From: Muribaculaceae bacterium | GTDB taxonomy: Bacteria; Bacteroidota; Bacteroidia; Bacteroidales; Muribaculaceae | NCBI GenBank assembly: GCA_016292745.1 | Contig: JAEDFO010000015.1 | Coordinates: 1 to 42,799 of the forward strand | Length of the DNA stretch: 42,799 nt | Reading direction: 5' to 3' | In this document: positions 9,187 through 17,255 of the stretch, piece after piece | Layout of the letters: each line of letters starts with the position of its first letter | How positions within the stretch are numbered: position 1 is the first letter of the stretch | Translations under genes and position numbers: made by a program | The notes under the pieces: model-generated | Told to the model about the DNA's origin: nothing | Database searches by the model: none | Seen by the model: only the letters and a program-made list of their open reading frames with translations

Positions 9187-10308
9187 ATGAAACTTTTCGA
9201 CGTATATCCTCTTTTCGACATCGAAATAGTGAAGGGCCGCGGATGCTACACCTACGACTCTCTTGGCAACGAATATATCGACCTTTACGGCGGACATGCC
9301 GTGATTTCGATAGGCCACTCTCACCCTCACTATCTTGAAGCCATCAACCGCCAGGCCTCGAATCTGGTGTTCTACTCCAACTCGGTGGTCAACAGCCTGC
9401 AGCAACGCCTCGCCGACAAGCTCGGCAGGGCCTCGGGCTACGACGACTATCAGCTGTTTCTTATCAACTCGGGCGCCGAAGCCAACGAAAATGCCCTCAA
9501 GCTGGCTTCGTTCCACACCGGCCGTAGCCGCATAGTGGCATTCGGCAAGGCGTTCCACGGACGCACTTCGCTCGCTGTGGAAGCCACCGACAACCCCAAG
9601 ATTGTGGCCCCGGTGAATGCTGCCGGACACGTGACATTCGTACCGCTCAACGACATCGATGCCGTGCGGACTGAACTCGCTAAAGGCGATGTAGCTGCCG
9701 TTATCATCGAAGGCATACAAGGCGTGGGCGGAGTGCAGATTCCCGACGACACCTTCATGCAACAGCTCCGTCAGGCATGCACCGACACCGGCACTGTGCT
9801 GGTGCTCGACGAAATACAGTCGGGCTATGGCCGAAGCGGCAAATTCTTCGCTCATCAATATGTCGGAATACGCCCCGACATAATCACCATGGCCAAAGGC
9901 ATCGGCAACGGCTTCCCTATGGGAGGACTGCTCATCAGCCCGATGTTCAAGCCGGTATATGGCATGCTCGGAACCACTTTCGGCGGCAATCACCTGGCAT
10001 GCGCCGCCGCAATAGCCGTACTCGAAGTGATGGAAAGCGAGAATCTGGTTGACAATGCCCGCAACGTTGGCGAATACCTGATGGCCGAACTGAAGAAGCT
10101 GCCACAAATCAAGCAAGTGCGTGGCCGTGGCCTGATGATTGGGCTCGAGTTTGCCAATCCCGTGAAAGAGTTGCGCACCCGTCTGCTGAAGGAGCAGCAC
10201 GTGTTTACCGGTGTATCTGGCACCAACACCCTGCGTTTGCTGCCACCGCTGGTAATCAGCCGCGAAATAGCCGACGAATTCCTCAGCCGTTTCAAAGCCA
10301 TACTCTGA
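9187..10308 (+). CDS. argD: Acylornithine aminotransferase
   Basis: PLP-dependent class III aminotransferase that converts N-acyl-glutamate semialdehyde to N-acylornithine. The 373 residues are the typical size. LINSGAEANENALKLA marks the cofactor phosphate site. Asp208 in LVLDEIQSGYGRSG contacts the pyridine ring, and Lys237 in MAKGIGNGFP is the Schiff-base lysine. It is the last gene of the arginine operon and is followed by a strong terminator. argB and the transcarbamylase gene are not in this window. Confidence 0.95.
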   Translation: MKLFDVYPLFDIEIVKGRGCYTYDSLGNEYIDLYGGHAVISIGHSHPHYLEAINRQASNLVFYSNSVVNSLQQRLADKLGRASGYDDYQLFLINSGAEANENALKLASFHTGRSRIVAFGKAFHGRTSLAVEATDNPKIVAPVNAAGHVTFVPLNDIDAVRTELAKGDVAAVIIEGIQGVGGVQIPDDTFMQQLRQACTDTGTVLVLDEIQSGYGRSGKFFAHQYVGIRPDIITMAKGIGNGFPMGGLLISPMFKPVYGMLGTTFGGNHLACAAAIAVLEVMESENLVDNARNVGEYLMAELKKLPQIKQVRGRGLMIGLEFANPVKELRTRLLKEQHVFTGVSGTNTLRLLPPLVISREIADEFLSRFKAIL

Positions 10309-10331
10309 ACTTCTCTTTAGCAAAATACCGT

Positions 10332-10370
10332 AAAAGGCGCCGACTCGAGAAAAACAGCCGGCGCCTTTTT
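10332..10370 (+). terminator. Terminator of the arginine operon
   Basis: An 11-bp perfect stem (AAAAGGCGCCG 10332-10342 with 10359-10369), a 16-nt loop and a T-run, starting 24 nt after the argD stop. Confidence 0.88.
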
Positions 10371-10464
10371 GCGTGTTGCGGGTCAACACACTGTCGTGCT
10401 TTACAATCACTACACTTTTCCTTAAAAAGTGTGCAATTTAACTACGACCAATGAATAAAATTGT

Positions 10465-10472
10465 TATTTTTG
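10465..10472 (+). promoter_or_regulatory. -7 box of proC
   Basis: TATTTTTG matches TAnnTTTG, 33 nt before the ATG at 10506. Just upstream is TGAATAAAATTG (10452-10463), which resembles a poorly spaced ARG box; I do not rely on it. Confidence 0.5.
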
Positions 10473-10505
10473 TGGCATATAGTTTTTTAAATGCGAATCA
10501 TTGCA

Positions 10506-11297
10506 ATGAAAATAGGAATTATAGGAGCCGGTAACATGGGCGGCTCAATAGCCCGCGGATTAGCTTTCAGCGGAATAATACCTCAAAGCGACATTACAGT
10601 GTGCGACCCTACCGAGGCCGTACTCAACTCAATAAAAAGCCAATACCCGCAAGTTAACGTAAGCACCAACAATGCCGACGCTGTGGCACAGGCCGACATT
10701 GTTGTGGTGGCAGTGAAGCCATGGCTGCTCGACGGCGTAATGGCAGCGCTCAACGGCAAGTTCGATTTCTCGCGACAGATTCTTGTATCGGTGGTAGCCG
10801 GTGCCACATTGCAGCATCTGGCTTCGTTTGCCGGTGAAGGCTGCAAAAGCCCGGCCGTGTTCCGTCTGATACCCAACATAGCCATCTCAGTGCGCCAGAG
10901 CATGACTTTCATTGCTCATCAAGGCGCCTCCTCAGAGCAGGTGGGCATGGTATGCGGCCTATTTGATGCTCTGGGCTCGACAATGATTATCGAGGAACGC
11001 ATAATGGGGGCCTGCACAGCTGTGTCGTCGTGCGGCATTGCCTACGTGATGCGATACATCCGTGCTGCGTGTGAAGGAGGTGTGGAGCTCGGCCTTTATC
11101 CCGGACAGGCTCGCGACATAATGCTACAGACCATGAAGGGTGCCGTTAGCTTGCTCGAAGCCACCGGCAACAATCCGGAAGTGGAAATCGACAAGGTAAC
11201 CACTCCGGGTGGAATCACCATCAAAGGCCTCAACGCCATGGAGGCCAACGGTTTCACCAACGCCGTAATCGAAGGCCTCAAGGCTTCATGCAAATAA
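10506..11297 (+). CDS. proC: Pyrroline-5-carboxylate reductase
   Basis: Last step of proline synthesis, NAD(P)H reduction of pyrroline-5-carboxylate. It has 263 residues from the chosen ATG (MKIGIIGAGNMGG); an in-frame ATG at 10491 would add five residues (MRIIA) before the nucleotide-binding strand. The N-terminal Rossmann fold has GAGNMGGS. The C-terminal helical domain has the family signature VTTPGGITIKGL. It sits directly after the arginine operon but behind a terminator and with its own promoter, so it is a separate unit. ssb follows 29 nt later. Confidence 0.95.
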   Translation: MKIGIIGAGNMGGSIARGLAFSGIIPQSDITVCDPTEAVLNSIKSQYPQVNVSTNNADAVAQADIVVVAVKPWLLDGVMAALNGKFDFSRQILVSVVAGATLQHLASFAGEGCKSPAVFRLIPNIAISVRQSMTFIAHQGASSEQVGMVCGLFDALGSTMIIEERIMGACTAVSSCGIAYVMRYIRAACEGGVELGLYPGQARDIMLQTMKGAVSLLEATGNNPEVEIDKVTTPGGITIKGLNAMEANGFTNAVIEGLKASCK

Positions 11298-11326
11298 TCA
11301 GAATAAGATAATACTTTATATAATAT

Positions 11327-11677
11327 ATGTCGGTCAACAAAGTAATTCTTCTGGGCAACGTGGGCAAAGACCCCGAGGTGCGATATCCGCAGCAAGGGCA
11401 AGCCGTGGCATCGTTCACTCTTGCCACCAACGAACGCGGCTACACCACCGGCCAGGGTGTGCAGGTGCCTGAGCGCACCGAGTGGCACAACATTGTAGTA
11501 TGGGGCAAGAATGCCGAAATAGCCGAGCGATACATACGCAAAGGCTCGCCGCTGTACATCGAGGGAAAACTCCGCACCCGCGTGTGGGAGGACCGGAACC
11601 AAATTAAGCGCACCGTCACCGAAATATATGCCGAGGTGGTGGAATTAGTGGGCCGACGCCAAGAATCTCAACCATGA
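11327..11677 (+). CDS. ssb: Single-stranded DNA-binding protein, short form
   Basis: OB-fold protein that coats single-stranded DNA. It starts with VNKVILLGNVGKDPEVRY, and the conserved TEWHNIVVWGKNAEIAERYIRKGSPLYIEGKLRTR block is spread over residues 46-84. The 116 residues are almost only the OB domain. The flexible linker and the acidic DDDIPF-type tip, which recruits repair proteins in housekeeping SSB, are absent; the protein ends GRRQESQP. The next gene starts inside its stop codon (ATGA), so this looks like the natural end rather than a frameshift. It may be a second, specialised SSB. Confidence 0.9.
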   Translation: MSVNKVILLGNVGKDPEVRYPQQGQAVASFTLATNERGYTTGQGVQVPERTEWHNIVVWGKNAEIAERYIRKGSPLYIEGKLRTRVWEDRNQIKRTVTEIYAEVVELVGRRQESQP

Positions 11678-12144
11678 TGCGATTAGCTATATCATTAATT
11701 ACCTACTTATTGTGCCTGTCGGCATTTGCCGACGACGGGTACACAAAGATTGTGCTACATATGGTCAACGGCTCAACCTATGAGTTGCGCCTCGACAACT
11801 CCATGGCCATCGACACTGCCGACGGCATGCTTTGTTTCTCGAGCCGACACACCTCCTACTCTATCAGCCAGGACGACATCGAACTGATGACTTTCGGCAC
11901 AGGCGAGGTATCAGGCATTGGCTCAACAAACAGCGACGAACGGCCACTGCTGATTATCGGCAACCGCTCTATCACCGTCGTCACCCCTAAGCCATGCCTC
12001 ATCAGGCTTTTCACCACCGGAGGAAGCCTGGTAGCATCGATGCAAGTCGAAGCCGGAACCCACGACATATCCACCGACGGCATAGCCCCAGGGGCGTACA
12101 TAGCCCAAATGGATAATCTAACCACTAAATTCGTTGTCAAATGA
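11674..12144 (+). CDS. Small secreted protein with type IX sorting-like tail
   Basis: A 156-residue protein of unknown function. It starts with a Sec signal peptide (MMRLAISLITYLLCLSAFA). The middle (about 20-90) is a short beta-rich domain with YTKIVLHMVNGSTYEL. The last 50 residues look like a type IX secretion C-terminal sorting domain of the beta-sandwich kind: IRLFTTGGSLV, then DGIAPGAYIAQM, then a final KFVVK. It overlaps ssb by 4 nt and the CotH gene by 4 nt, so the three are coupled. The partner gene suggests a shared cell-surface role. Confidence 0.7.
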   Translation: MMRLAISLITYLLCLSAFADDGYTKIVLHMVNGSTYELRLDNSMAIDTADGMLCFSSRHTSYSISQDDIELMTFGTGEVSGIGSTNSDERPLLIIGNRSITVVTPKPCLIRLFTTGGSLVASMQVEAGTHDISTDGIAPGAYIAQMDNLTTKFVVK

Positions 12145-13502
12145 AGCGTCTGGCCATCTTGATATCACTGTTTCTGGCATGTGGCGTATGCGCCATCGGG
12201 CAGAATATGCCTATAAAGTGGCTGCACATCTATCGCTACGATGCAGCTTTCACCTCTATTCCGATGCCCGACATCACCGGCATAGAATTCTATGGCACCG
12301 AGGACCTTGCCCGCAAAATTGTGGTCAGCACCACAAGCACAAAGGAATCGATTCCGCTGAGCAGCGTGGAGAAGTGTGCCTTCGGACCAAACGTGCCTTG
12401 GCTGGAGATTACCACCGACACCTACATCGACGAAATAGCCTCGAAAGAGGAATATATGGCGGCCGACTTCACACTGCATGGCTACGGCATTTACGACGAC
12501 GTGCAGGGTCGGCTCAACATTCGCGGACGCGGCAATTCAACCTGGGGACTTCCCAAAAAGCCTTACAGGCTTAATTTCAGCTCGAAGATTTCGCTCTGTG
12601 GCCTGAAGAAAGCCAAGAACTATGCCCTCATTGCCCACTATATCGACCCAACGGCGATGACCAACCCAATTGCACTAAAAACGGCACAGCTGCTCGAGAT
12701 GCCCTACACCAACCACGCAGTGCCGGTTAACGTGACACTAAACGGCCGATACCGCGGCAGCTATATGCTAACCGAGAAAATCGGAATCAACGGCGCCAGT
12801 GTCGACATCGACGAGGCGCAAAGCATCCTGTTCGAACTCGATGCAAACTACGACGAGGACTACAAGTTCAAATCAAATTGCTTCGGACTGCCTGTGATGG
12901 TGAAAGACCCCGACATGACCGATGACCTCTTTGCAAAATGGAAGGCCGACTTCAACCAGATGGAAAAGTACGTGTATCTGGAAAACGCTGAGAAAGTGGC
13001 TGAGATGCTCGACTTCAACAGTCTCGCAAAGTTTGCCTTGGTGATGAACCTAACCGTTAACCGGGAACTCAACTGGCCCAAGAGCACCTACATCTACAAG
13101 ACCGAAGGCGGCAAATACTGCTTCGGACCGATGTGGGACTTCGACTGGGCATACGGTTTCTATCCACAAACCGGCGAATACCTTATCGACGAGGCTCGTT
13201 GCGTACTATACGAAGCCGGACAGGAATACGTCGGAGGACGTTTCTTCCGCAAGCTCTTCAAGATGACAGCATTCAGAACCGAATACGAGGCGGTGGTGAC
13301 CGACTTTCTTAAAAACAAACTCTACCAGCTATTGGAATACATCGATTCATATGCAGCAGCCATTGAGCCATCAATGGCTTGGAACGCCACTTTATATTCT
13401 CAGACCCGCTATTTCAAGGAGCACATTGACAATCTGAGAGCCATCGTCGAAATGCGCGCTACGCTGATAGGCAACGCCGCAAATAATTATTACCTTTACT
13501 AA
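12141..13502 (+). CDS. CotH-family secreted protein
   Basis: 453 residues with an N-terminal signal peptide (MKRLAILISLFLACGVCAIG). From about residue 120 it carries the CotH signature: IRGRGNSTWGLPKKPYRL, then AKNYALIAHY, then RGSYMLTEKIG, then an acidic MWDFDWAYGF near residue 330. Bacillus CotH is an atypical protein kinase of the spore coat; in Bacteroidota the relatives are secreted and of unknown substrate. Its N-terminal ~100 residues resemble the beta-rich part of the preceding small protein (IKWLHIYRYDAAFTSIPM, then a conserved CAFG). It has no sorting tail of its own that I can see, ending NAANNYYLY. Confidence 0.88.
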   Translation: MKRLAILISLFLACGVCAIGQNMPIKWLHIYRYDAAFTSIPMPDITGIEFYGTEDLARKIVVSTTSTKESIPLSSVEKCAFGPNVPWLEITTDTYIDEIASKEEYMAADFTLHGYGIYDDVQGRLNIRGRGNSTWGLPKKPYRLNFSSKISLCGLKKAKNYALIAHYIDPTAMTNPIALKTAQLLEMPYTNHAVPVNVTLNGRYRGSYMLTEKIGINGASVDIDEAQSILFELDANYDEDYKFKSNCFGLPVMVKDPDMTDDLFAKWKADFNQMEKYVYLENAEKVAEMLDFNSLAKFALVMNLTVNRELNWPKSTYIYKTEGGKYCFGPMWDFDWAYGFYPQTGEYLIDEARCVLYEAGQEYVGGRFFRKLFKMTAFRTEYEAVVTDFLKNKLYQLLEYIDSYAAAIEPSMAWNATLYSQTRYFKEHIDNLRAIVEMRATLIGNAANNYYLY

Positions 13503-13531
13503 TTATCACTTCATTCCCAATCCAAAAACTT

Positions 13532-15190
13532 ATGTTGCAAGAAAACCTTATCAAGATTTACGAAAAAAGTTTCCGCGAACACCGCGACCTCCCGGCTCTT
13601 ACCGACTACACCTCGAAGAAAACTGTCACTTACGGCGAACTGGCACGTGACATTGCCAAGATGCACATCATATTCAAGCAATGCGGCATTAAGCAAGGCG
13701 ACAAGATTGCCCTGCTGGGAAAGAACACCATCAACTGGGTGACAGTGTTCACCGCCACAATAACATACGGCGCTGTGATTGTGCCAATTCTTTCCGACTT
13801 CAACCCCACCGACGCCACCCACATCATCAACCATTCCGAAGCAACACTGCTGTTTGTGGGCGACAGAATATGGGACTCTATCGAAATGGACAACCTCAAA
13901 CACATCCGCGCCGCCGTATCGCTCGAATCGATGAAAGTGATTCAAGAACGCGACAACGAATCGTTCGGCTCGGCCTTACGGAACATCTCACGCCGTTTCC
14001 GCTCGGCTTATCCACAAGGATTCTCGGCCAACTGCATCAAATATCCCGACATCGACAATTCGGCACTCGCCGAACTCAACTACACATCAGGAACCACCGG
14101 ATTCAGCAAGGGTGTAATGCTCACACTCAACAATCTCACCGGCAATGTGGTGTTTGGCATGCAGTCGAAACTCCACTTCAAGGGTAGCCGATGCCTGTCG
14201 TTCCTCCCATTGGCCCATGCCTACGGCTGCGCTTTCGATATGCTCACCCCTCTTGCCACCGGCACTCACATAACTCTGCTGGGCAAAATCCCGTCGCCGA
14301 AAATTCTGGTTGCTGCCATGAACGAGGTGAAACCCGACCTTATTATATGCGTGCCGCTGGTGCTTGAGAAAATCTACCGCAAGATGATTCAGCCAATGCT
14401 CGCCAAGAACGTGATGCGCTGGGCGCTCGCCATCCCCTACGTCGACACAAAAATCTACTCGCAGATTCGCAACAAGCTCATCGCTGCTTTCGGCGGCAAC
14501 TTCTCGCAAGTGATTGTGGGCGGTGCTCCGCTGAACGCCGAAGTAGAGGAATTCCTGCTCAAGATAAAGTTCCCGTTCACCGTGGGCTATGGCATGACCG
14601 AATGCGGCCCGCTCATCAGCTACACCTACTGGACCGATTTCGTGCCACGCTCGTCGGGCCGAATACTCACCGGACTGATGGAAGTACGCATCGACTCGCC
14701 CGACCCACAGAACATTCCAGGCGAAATATGTGTGCATGGCGAACATGTGATGAGCGGATACTTCAAGAACGACGATGCCACCAATGCCGTGCTTGAGCCC
14801 GACGGCTGGCTCCACACCGGCGACATGGGCACAGTATCGGCCGACGGGACAATCTCGATTCGAGGACGCTCGAAGACCATGATACTCTCGGCAAACGGCC
14901 AGAACATTTATCCCGAAGAAATTGAGGCGAAGCTCAACAATATGCCGTTCGTAATGGAAAGCCTCGTGGTGGAACGCGGCGACAAGCTTGTGGCTCTCGT
15001 ATACCCCGACTACGAAATGATGGACAATGTGGGACTTACCAACGAACAGCTCCCCACCACCATGGAACAGATACGCAAGGACCTCAACAAGCTGGTGGCT
15101 CCTTACGAGCAGATTGCCAAGATACAGCTCATTGCCAACGAATTCGAGAAGACTCCGAAACGCAGCATCAAGCGATATCTGTATCAATAA
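13532..15190 (+). CDS. AMP-forming long-chain acyl-CoA synthetase
   Basis: Activates a fatty acid to its CoA thioester through an acyl-adenylate, probably at the inner membrane face. Its 552 residues carry the ANL-family motifs in order. The P-loop YTSGTTGFSKG is at about 184-194, VGYGMTECGP at 351-360, and the TGD motif with Asp431 in WLHTGD. IRGRSKTMILSANGQNIYPEE forms the hinge. The catalytic Lys near 548 is in TPKRSIKR. Codon use matches the neighbours. It starts 29 nt after the CotH gene. The substrate cannot be told from sequence. Confidence 0.9.
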   Translation: MLQENLIKIYEKSFREHRDLPALTDYTSKKTVTYGELARDIAKMHIIFKQCGIKQGDKIALLGKNTINWVTVFTATITYGAVIVPILSDFNPTDATHIINHSEATLLFVGDRIWDSIEMDNLKHIRAAVSLESMKVIQERDNESFGSALRNISRRFRSAYPQGFSANCIKYPDIDNSALAELNYTSGTTGFSKGVMLTLNNLTGNVVFGMQSKLHFKGSRCLSFLPLAHAYGCAFDMLTPLATGTHITLLGKIPSPKILVAAMNEVKPDLIICVPLVLEKIYRKMIQPMLAKNVMRWALAIPYVDTKIYSQIRNKLIAAFGGNFSQVIVGGAPLNAEVEEFLLKIKFPFTVGYGMTECGPLISYTYWTDFVPRSSGRILTGLMEVRIDSPDPQNIPGEICVHGEHVMSGYFKNDDATNAVLEPDGWLHTGDMGTVSADGTISIRGRSKTMILSANGQNIYPEEIEAKLNNMPFVMESLVVERGDKLVALVYPDYEMMDNVGLTNEQLPTTMEQIRKDLNKLVAPYEQIAKIQLIANEFEKTPKRSIKRYLYQ

Positions 15191-15207
15191 ATCCTCTTAA
15201 GATATTT

Positions 15208-15243
15208 AGCGGAAATATGCCGGGATTCCGACATTTTTCCGCT
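15208..15243 (+). terminator. Weak hairpin after the acyl-CoA synthetase
   Basis: AGCGGAAA (15208-15215) pairs with TTTCCGCT (15236-15243), 18 nt after the stop. No T-run follows, so termination is uncertain. Confidence 0.4.
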
Positions 15244-15311
15244 ACTTTATGTCTTTTGCTAACAAATAATGAGAATTTTTATGTTTTAAAGCAAAAAAAT
15301 TCTCGAAAATG

Positions 15312-15341
15312 TTTGGATATAAAATTTTAGTTGTAACTTTG
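15312..15341 (+). promoter_or_regulatory. Promoter of the small lipoprotein
   Basis: TTTG at 15312-15315 and TAACTTTG at 15334-15341 with an 18-nt spacer match the Bacteroidota consensus. The start codon is 48 nt downstream and the leader is very A-rich, as seen for strongly expressed genes in this phylum. Confidence 0.65.
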
Positions 15342-15389
15342 CAACGTTTTTGAAGTATAAATATTGTTTTATTATTAAATCAAAAAAAA

Positions 15390-15581
15390 ATGAAAAAGTT
15401 AGTTTTGTTACTTGCTGTTGCTTTTAGCATGTCATTGGTATCTTGTGGTGGTGCTAAGGCTGATGCAGAAGCTGCTGATTCAGTTGCTACTGATTCTGTA
15501 GTTGTAGAAGAAGTTGATTCTTGCTGCGGCGATTCAGCTGCTTGCTGCGACTCAGCTGCTGTTGATTCAGTTGCTGCTTAA
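15390..15581 (+). CDS. Tiny Cys-rich lipoprotein
   Basis: 63 residues, unknown function. The signal peptide ends in a lipobox (SLVSCGG), so Cys19 is probably lipid-modified and the mature part is only about 45 residues. The mature part is built from Ala/Asp/Ser/Val repeats (DSVATDSVV, DSAAVDSVAA) around two vicinal Cys pairs (DSCCGDSAACCD). There are no basic residues after the Lys of GGAKADAE, so the mature chain is strongly acidic. Codons are mainly GCT, GAT and TCA, while neighbours use GCC, GAC and TCG; this fits a highly expressed gene or a different origin. It has its own good promoter and its own terminator. Confidence 0.75.
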   Translation: MKKLVLLLAVAFSMSLVSCGGAKADAEAADSVATDSVVVEEVDSCCGDSAACCDSAAVDSVAA

Positions 15582-15603
15582 TTATTAGCAAGTCAAGAGA
15601 TTC

Positions 15604-15642
15604 GGCGATTCACATCTCGATGATGCGAATCGTCTTTTTTTT
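15604..15642 (+). terminator. Terminator of the small lipoprotein
   Basis: GGCGATTC (15604-15611) pairs with GAATCGTC (15627-15634) with one G-U, followed by eight T's. Confidence 0.85.
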
Positions 15643-15691
15643 GTGCCTGTATGTTCTCACTCTGTCTCTTTCATTTTCAGAAATCTTTCAC

Positions 15692-15699
15692 TATCTTCG
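15692..15699 (+). promoter_or_regulatory. Possible -7 box of xseA
   Basis: TATCTTCG differs by one base from TAnnTTTG and lies 23 nt upstream of the xseA ATG. No clear -33 element is visible. Confidence 0.3.
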
Positions 15700-15722
15700 C
15701 ATATACATAACGATTAACACAT

Positions 15723-17033
15723 ATGGCTTCAGTGGACTCCGAACAAATTACTCTATACGAATTCAACCGGCTCATCGGCAGGACCTTATATGCGGCCGAC
15801 GGCCTTACTAACCGATGGGTTGTAGCCGAATTCAGCGACTTTGCACTGCGCGGCGGCCACTGCTACTGCGAGCTGGTGGACAAGGACCCGCAAACCGACG
15901 CCATCCGCGCCAAGATTCGCGGAATAATCTGGAGTTCGCAATATCCTAAAATCCTCGACAAATTTCTGCGCGGCACCGGCGAGCAACTTCGATCGGGCAT
16001 CAAGGTGCTGCTCCGTCTCAGTGTGAATTTCCACGAGCAATTCGGTATCTCACTTATTATCAGCGATATCGACCCAAGCTATACACTCGGCGACATGGAA
16101 CGACGTCGTCGTGAAATCCTTGAGCGGCTGAAACGCGAAGGGGTGATTAACGACAACCGCGAGCTGGCAATGCCTATGGTGCCGCAACGCATTGCCATAA
16201 TATCGGCAGCCGGCGCTGCCGGTTATGGCGACTTCATTAACCAACTCAACAACAACAAATCGGGGATTATATTCTACACCGCACTGTTCGAGGCCCGCAT
16301 GCAGGGCCGCGACACCGCACCCACCGTCGTCGAGGCTCTCAACCGCATTAACCGCCACGCCGACTGCTTCGACTGCGTGGTAATCATTCGCGGCGGAGGC
16401 TCTACCTCCGACCTCAGCTCGTTCGACGACTACAACCTGGCCTACGCCGTAACCCAGTGCCAACTGCCTGTGATTACCGGCATTGGGCACGAACGCGACA
16501 ACACCGTTATCGACTACATCTCGAATCTGCGTGTAAAGACCCCTACCGCCGCAGCTGAATGGCTCATCGAACAGGGTGAGAATGCGCTTAGTGCCATTGT
16601 ACAACTCTCACAGGACATTTTCTCGACAGCCCAGCTCAGCATGGCCGAGGAGAAAAAGCATCTGGCATCGGTGGAGGTAACCATTCCACACATAGTAGAG
16701 AACCGGCTGGTACGCGCCCGCTCGGCCTTGCAGGCATTGGCCACTGCCATACCGGCACGTGCCACCGCCCGGATAGAATCGGCATCGGCACGGCTGCCTA
16801 TGATTGCCGAGGCTCTGCGCATCGCTGCCCGTAACCAAGTGGAGAAAGCACGGCTGAAACTCGGCAACCTTGCCGACAGCATCAACATTCTGTCGCCGCA
16901 AAACACTCTGCGCCGCGGCTACTCAATCACTACCGCTAACGGCAAAGCCGTGAAATCGGCTTCACAGATACTTCCCGGCACCGTCATCACCACCCATCTG
17001 GCCGATGGCTCAATTGATTCCACCGTAAACTAA
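15723..17033 (+). CDS. xseA: Exodeoxyribonuclease VII large subunit
   Basis: With XseB it degrades single-stranded DNA from both ends to oligonucleotides, in repair and mutagenesis avoidance. It has 436 residues. An N-terminal OB-fold (about 10-105) is followed by the catalytic domain, with VPQRIAIISAAGAAGYGDF near 155, VVIIRGGGSTSDLSSFDDY near 217, and GIGHERDNTVIDYISNLRVKTPT spread over about 253-275. A long coiled-coil helix follows and the end is RRGYSITTANGKAV. xseB follows 15 nt later. Confidence 0.96.
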   Translation: MASVDSEQITLYEFNRLIGRTLYAADGLTNRWVVAEFSDFALRGGHCYCELVDKDPQTDAIRAKIRGIIWSSQYPKILDKFLRGTGEQLRSGIKVLLRLSVNFHEQFGISLIISDIDPSYTLGDMERRRREILERLKREGVINDNRELAMPMVPQRIAIISAAGAAGYGDFINQLNNNKSGIIFYTALFEARMQGRDTAPTVVEALNRINRHADCFDCVVIIRGGGSTSDLSSFDDYNLAYAVTQCQLPVITGIGHERDNTVIDYISNLRVKTPTAAAEWLIEQGENALSAIVQLSQDIFSTAQLSMAEEKKHLASVEVTIPHIVENRLVRARSALQALATAIPARATARIESASARLPMIAEALRIAARNQVEKARLKLGNLADSINILSPQNTLRRGYSITTANGKAVKSASQILPGTVITTHLADGSIDSTVN

Positions 17034-17048
17034 AACCCAAACGACAAT

Positions 17049-17255
17049 ATGGCTGAAAACAACGAAATTAAATATTCCGACGCAATCCAGGAACTAGAAA
17101 GCATAGTAAGAAAGATGCAAAGCGAATGCAGCATCGATGAACTCAGCGCCTACACCAAGCGCGCACTGCAATTGCTCAAAGCTTGCCGCATCAAGCTCAC
17201 TGCAGTTGACGAAGAACTGAAGAATGTGCTGAAAGAGATAGAGAAAGCCGACTAA
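17049..17255 (+). CDS. xseB: Exodeoxyribonuclease VII small subunit
   Basis: 68 residues that form the helical hairpin subunits around XseA. The typical motif is YSDAIQELESIVRKMQSE, then YTKRALQLLKACRIKL. The stop codon overlaps the stop of the convergent glycosyltransferase gene by 4 nt, so no separate terminator fits between them. Confidence 0.94.
   Translation: MAENNEIKYSDAIQELESIVRKMQSECSIDELSAYTKRALQLLKACRIKLTAVDEELKNVLKEIEKAD

Noticed and set aside
10452..10465. Second ARG box in front of proC
   Set aside because: The two half-sites are spaced by three rather than four bases and the match is weak.
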